Below, piece after piece: positions 61,167 to 64,000 of a stretch of DNA of 64,000 nucleotides. A model generated the notes under the pieces. The model had not been told where the DNA came from, made no database searches, and saw only the letters and a program-made list of their open reading frames with translations. Source of the stretch: Micromonospora cathayae (GTDB lineage Bacteria > Actinomycetota > Actinomycetes > Mycobacteriales > Micromonosporaceae); NCBI RefSeq assembly GCF_028993575.1, contig NZ_CP118615.1, positions 2,480,001-2,544,000 of the forward strand. The letters run 5' to 3'. The position numbers were made by a program, and so were the translations under genes. Position 1 is the stretch's first letter. Each line of letters opens with the position of its first letter.

Positions 61167-63065
61167 ATGGCTGTCTCCGGCTCCCGTCCGCTGCGTGCCG
61201 CGTCGGCGCTGGCCGTCGTGGCCCTCCTGGTGGTGAGCGTCGCGCCGGCCGCGTCCGGCGGGCTGCGCGCGGCACCGCCGGCCGCCGACGGCGCGGAGTT
61301 CCGGATCAGCGTGGCCGACGCCCCCGCCCCGGCCCCCGGCATCCGCTCGGCCCCGCCCCCCGACCCCGGCTCCGTCCCGAATCCCGACCCCGGCTCCGTC
61401 CCGAATCCCGGCCCTGGCTCCGCCCCGGACCCGGCTGGTATCGGGGTGGGCCTGACGCCGGGCGGCTCGGCGACGCTCACCCGCACGGTGACCACCACGA
61501 CCGTGCCGCCCCGCCCGGACGTGGTGCTGCTCGCCGACACCACCGGCAGCATGGGACCGGCCCTGGCGGACGTGAAGGCCAACGCCCGCCGCATCGTCGA
61601 GGACATCAGCGCCGTGCAGCCGGACGCCCGGTACGCGGTCGCCGAGTACCGCGACAGCACCGACGGGTACGCCTTCCGGCTCAACCAGGACCTGACCGGG
61701 CAGCCCGCCGCCGTGCAGGAGGCGGTGAACACCTGGACCGCCGCCGGTGGCGGGGACATCCCGGAGGCCAACCTCAACGCGCTGGCCCTGGTCGCCACCG
61801 GCGCGGTCGGCTTCCGTACCGACAGCAGCCCGATCGTGGTGATCTTCGGTGACGCGCCGTCCCACGACCCGAGCTTCGGCCACGACCTCGCCGGCACCGT
61901 CGCGGCGCTCACCGGCCGGGGCATCCGGGTGGTGGCCGTGGACGTGTTCACCGCCCCGTTCTCCAGCCTCGACCAGACCGGACAGTTCACCGAGATCACC
62001 ACCCGGACCGGTGGCGTGCTGCTGAAGGCCGCCGAGGCGGGCGACGTGTCGAACGCGATCCTCGCCGGGATCAAGGCCATCCAGGCCACCGTGACCGTCC
62101 GGGTGTCCGACTGCGACCCGCAGCTCACCGCCCGGGCCGACCCGGCGGAACGGACCGTCGACAGTGGCGGCAGCGTCGACGTCACCCTCACCGTGGCGGT
62201 CGACCCGGCGGCCCGCAACGGCGAGTACGCCTGCCGCGTCGAGTTCCTGGTGGACGGCATCCGGCAGGAGGGCAGCCCGGACCGGCTCACCGTGACGGTC
62301 ACCGGGGCCGCCCCGGACGTGCCGGTGCTGCACTCCGACACGACCCTGCTCGACCTCGGCGAAGCGGCCCTCGGCGTCGCCACCCCGGCCCGCCGGGTGA
62401 CCCTGCGCAACACCGGCGACTATCCGCTCAGTGTCGTCGCGGCGCTCGGCACCACCCCGCCGACCGTCCCGCCGGCCTCCGGACCGGCCGTAGCGCCGGC
62501 TTCCCCGCCGACCGTCCCGGTGCCGCTGCCGGTGACCGCGGTCGGCACGTCGTCGTCGCCGCAGGTCGCCGCCGCACCGGTGGGGGTCTTCACGATCAGC
62601 GGGAACACCTGCGGCCCCGTCCTCGACGTCGGTCGATCCTGCACCCTGGACGTCGGCGCGACGCCCCGCACCGTCGGGAACGTCGGCACGGTGCTCACCC
62701 TGGCCGCGTCGACCGACACCGGCGGCCACGCCGCGCAGGAGTTGGCCGTACAGGTCACCGGGCGCAGCCCGAGCCTCCAGTTCAACCCCGGCGTCGGCCG
62801 CCCGGGGCAGGTGGTGACCGCCCTCGGCCGGGACTTCCCGCCCGGCCAGCCGGTCGCGCTGACCTGGGCCGGGGACAGCGGCGAGGTGACCGTCACGGCC
62901 GACGCGACGGGCCGGTTCGCCGTACCGCTGGTGGTCTTCGCGGACGGCCCGGCCGGCCCCCGGCTGGCGGTGGCGGCGGCGCCGGCGGTGGGCACGGTGA
63001 CCAGCGGGGCGTTCCTGGTGCAGTCCCCGACGTCCCAGCCGGGCGTCTTCACCCGCCGACGCTGA
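61167..63065 (+). CDS. Secreted von Willebrand A-domain protein with Ig-like domains
   Basis: 632 residues from ATG 61167. Signal peptide about 1-30 (LRAASALAVVALLVVSVA). A Pro/Asp/Gly-rich linker holds repeated DPGSVPNP units (about 60-92). The vWA domain (about 115-305) has the metal site VVLLADTTGSMGPALADVKA, with DTTGS in place of the classic DxSxS, plus YAVAEYRDSTDGYAF and VVIFGDAPSHDPSF. Then come Ig-like/HYDIN-type beta domains (about 310-632; TTLLDLGEAALGVATPARRV is typical of 'choice-of-anchor' modules) with paired cysteines. Extracellular adhesion or assembly role likely. It ends convergently with the PAAR gene. Confidence 0.88.
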   Translation: MAVSGSRPLRAASALAVVALLVVSVAPAASGGLRAAPPAADGAEFRISVADAPAPAPGIRSAPPPDPGSVPNPDPGSVPNPGPGSAPDPAGIGVGLTPGGSATLTRTVTTTTVPPRPDVVLLADTTGSMGPALADVKANARRIVEDISAVQPDARYAVAEYRDSTDGYAFRLNQDLTGQPAAVQEAVNTWTAAGGGDIPEANLNALALVATGAVGFRTDSSPIVVIFGDAPSHDPSFGHDLAGTVAALTGRGIRVVAVDVFTAPFSSLDQTGQFTEITTRTGGVLLKAAEAGDVSNAILAGIKAIQATVTVRVSDCDPQLTARADPAERTVDSGGSVDVTLTVAVDPAARNGEYACRVEFLVDGIRQEGSPDRLTVTVTGAAPDVPVLHSDTTLLDLGEAALGVATPARRVTLRNTGDYPLSVVAALGTTPPTVPPASGPAVAPASPPTVPVPLPVTAVGTSSSPQVAAAPVGVFTISGNTCGPVLDVGRSCTLDVGATPRTVGNVGTVLTLAASTDTGGHAAQELAVQVTGRSPSLQFNPGVGRPGQVVTALGRDFPPGQPVALTWAGDSGEVTVTADATGRFAVPLVVFADGPAGPRLAVAAAPAVGTVTSGAFLVQSPTSQPGVFTRRR

Positions 63066-63184
63066 CCGGCCCGGAACCGTCCGCAGCGGGACGCGGACCG
63101 GAGCGTCCGCGGCGGGACGTGGCCAGAGGCGTCCACGTCCGGGGGCATCGGCGGGGCAGCCCTCCGGGGCGTGGGGCGGGAGGG

Positions 63185-63577
63185 TCAGGCGACCAGGACC
63201 TGGCCGGTGGCCACGATGGTGCCGTTGGGCGCGGGTGCCGGATCGTTGCAGGTGTTGACCTTGTCGCCGTGCCGGGCGGCCGGCTTGCCGTTGATCAGCA
63301 CCGTCGGGCTGCCGGCCAGCACCGTGCCCTGGTTGGTCGGCGGCACCTGGAACGGGCCGCCGGTGGGCACGTGCGGGGGCGAGTTCACCGCCCCGCTGCC
63401 CACCACGGCGGCCGGTTTCCCCTCGATCAGCACGTCGGTGCTGCACCCGGTGGCGATCGTCCCGGCGAACGGCATCGGGGTCGGGGTCGGCACCGGCCCG
63501 ACCGGGGACGGGATCATGATGATGTGGGTGTCGGTGCCGACCACCTTGTCGCCGAGCTTCGCCGCGGGTACGCCCAC
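63185..63577 (-). CDS. PAAR-domain spike protein
   Basis: A 130-residue PAAR protein (GTG start, GAGAGGAG upstream): VPAAKLGDKVVGTDTHIIMI, PFAGTIATGCSTDVLIEGKP, NSPPHVPTGGPFQVPP, then a second half SPTVLINGKPAARHGDKVNT ending with VATGQVLVA. PAAR proteins form the sharp zinc-bound tip on VgrG spikes of type VI and extracellular contractile injection systems. Spike tip of a contractile particle is the likely role. It lies 39 bases downstream of a LuxR-type regulator gene on the same strand. The rest of a spike/sheath cluster, if any, is outside the window. Confidence 0.88.
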   Translation of the reverse strand: MGVPAAKLGDKVVGTDTHIIMIPSPVGPVPTPTPMPFAGTIATGCSTDVLIEGKPAAVVGSGAVNSPPHVPTGGPFQVPPTNQGTVLAGSPTVLINGKPAARHGDKVNTCNDPAPAPNGTIVATGQVLVA

Positions 63578-63616
63578 CGGTGTCTCCTCTCGAATCAGGC
63601 CCGCGCGGACAGCGGG

Positions 63617-64000
63617 TCAGATCAGGCCCTCGCGGATGGCGTGCGCCACCGCCTGCGTCCGGTTCCGGACGCCGAGCTGCACGGTGATCTCGTGCACGAT
63701 GTTCTTGATGCTGCGTTCCGAGTAGGACAGGTCCCGGGCGATCGTCGCGGTGTCCGCGCCGGCGGCGATCATGCGCAGCACGGCGAGCTGACGCGGCGAC
63801 AGGGGCAGGATGGTCAGCCCGCGCGGGGCCAGCACCTGCCGCTGTGCCCGTCCCACCCGGGTCAGCAGCGAGCTGAGCAGGTCGGTGGGGAGCCGCGCCT
63901 CACCCCGGGCGGCGGCCCGCACCACCTCGCGCAGCAGACCCGCGCTGCTCTCCGCGCGGCGTACCATGCTCAGCCCGCCCGCCTCGATCGCCCGCAGCCC
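63617..64000 (-). CDS. LuxR-type response regulator, C-terminal part (cut by window edge)
   Basis: 128 visible codons; the frame stays open to the window edge (GLRAIEAGGLS precedes an internal Met at 63967), so the N-terminus is missing. The C-terminal helix-turn-helix is complete: PLSPRQLAVLRMIAAGADTA, then TIARDLSYSERSIKNIVHEI and RNRTQAVAHAIREGLI. GLRAIEAGG resembles the end of a receiver domain, so the whole protein is probably a NarL/FixJ-type regulator. Position directly upstream of the PAAR gene suggests control of the injection-system genes. Confidence 0.88.
   Translation of the reverse strand, partial: GLRAIEAGGLSMVRRAESSAGLLREVVRAAARGEARLPTDLLSSLLTRVGRAQRQVLAPRGLTILPLSPRQLAVLRMIAAGADTATIARDLSYSERSIKNIVHEITVQLGVRNRTQAVAHAIREGLI

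Noticed and set aside
59538..63446. About 1,300-codon open frame on the minus strand across the acidic-protein and vWA genes
   Set aside because: Covers intergenic sequence and antisense of coherent genes; low-complexity Arg/Gly/Val text, so not a gene.

Overview
The window is 64 kb of very GC-rich chromosomal DNA with frequent GTG starts and strong third-position GC. It comes from a filamentous actinomycete, most likely Micromonosporaceae (Micromonospora-like). Support: XRE/DUF397 regulator pair, mtrA-mtrB-lpqB, secA with Rv3235-like neighbours, prfB-ftsE-ftsX-smpB-ssrA, the tmRNA tag AKQNRADFALAA, and many ESX/polymorphic-toxin style genes. No integrase, transposase, CRISPR array or rRNA was seen.

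Left part (1-13 kb): the start of a GAF-type regulator cut by the window edge, an XRE/DUF397 pair, a DivIVA-like gene with a small Cys protein, a G5/excalibur surface protein, two tandem secreted subtilases with P domains, then a GABA/aminoaldehyde module (aldehyde dehydrogenase + gabT, with a divergent second aldehyde dehydrogenase).

Accessory island (12.6-19.6 kb): an operon of YbaB/EbfC, WXG100-like, very large polymorphic toxin and putative immunity gene, facing a gene that fuses a deaminase-like domain to a SUKH-type domain. The toxin carries a papain-fold/glutamine-deamidase domain and a C-terminal RelA/SpoT nucleotide-synthetase domain. It is split by a +1 frameshift at a C6 run, so it is a pseudogene, a sequencing error, or a switchable gene. 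This is the most interesting locus in the window.

Housekeeping core (20-51 kb): HD protein, endonuclease V, then phosphomannomutase-Trm112-SIS-CDF-manA (mannose/GDP-mannose supply), ahcY with a structured leader, the mtrA-mtrB-lpqB envelope-sensing operon, comF, hpf, two double-GNAT genes, secA, small regulators, pruA, a PadR regulator, prfB, ftsEX, smpB and tmRNA. The order broadly parallels the mycobacterial mtrA-secA1 and prfB-ftsE-smpB neighbourhoods. Perfect GC-rich hairpins separate most transcription units.

Right part (52-64 kb): a lipoprotein, a benzoylformate-decarboxylase-like enzyme, MTA phosphorylase, YqgE, tRNA-Ala(GGC), a large membrane TPR protein divergent from an acidic unknown protein, a secreted vWA protein, a PAAR spike protein and a truncated LuxR regulator. 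The PAAR protein suggests that the edge of a contractile injection (eCIS-like) or related cluster lies just beyond the window.
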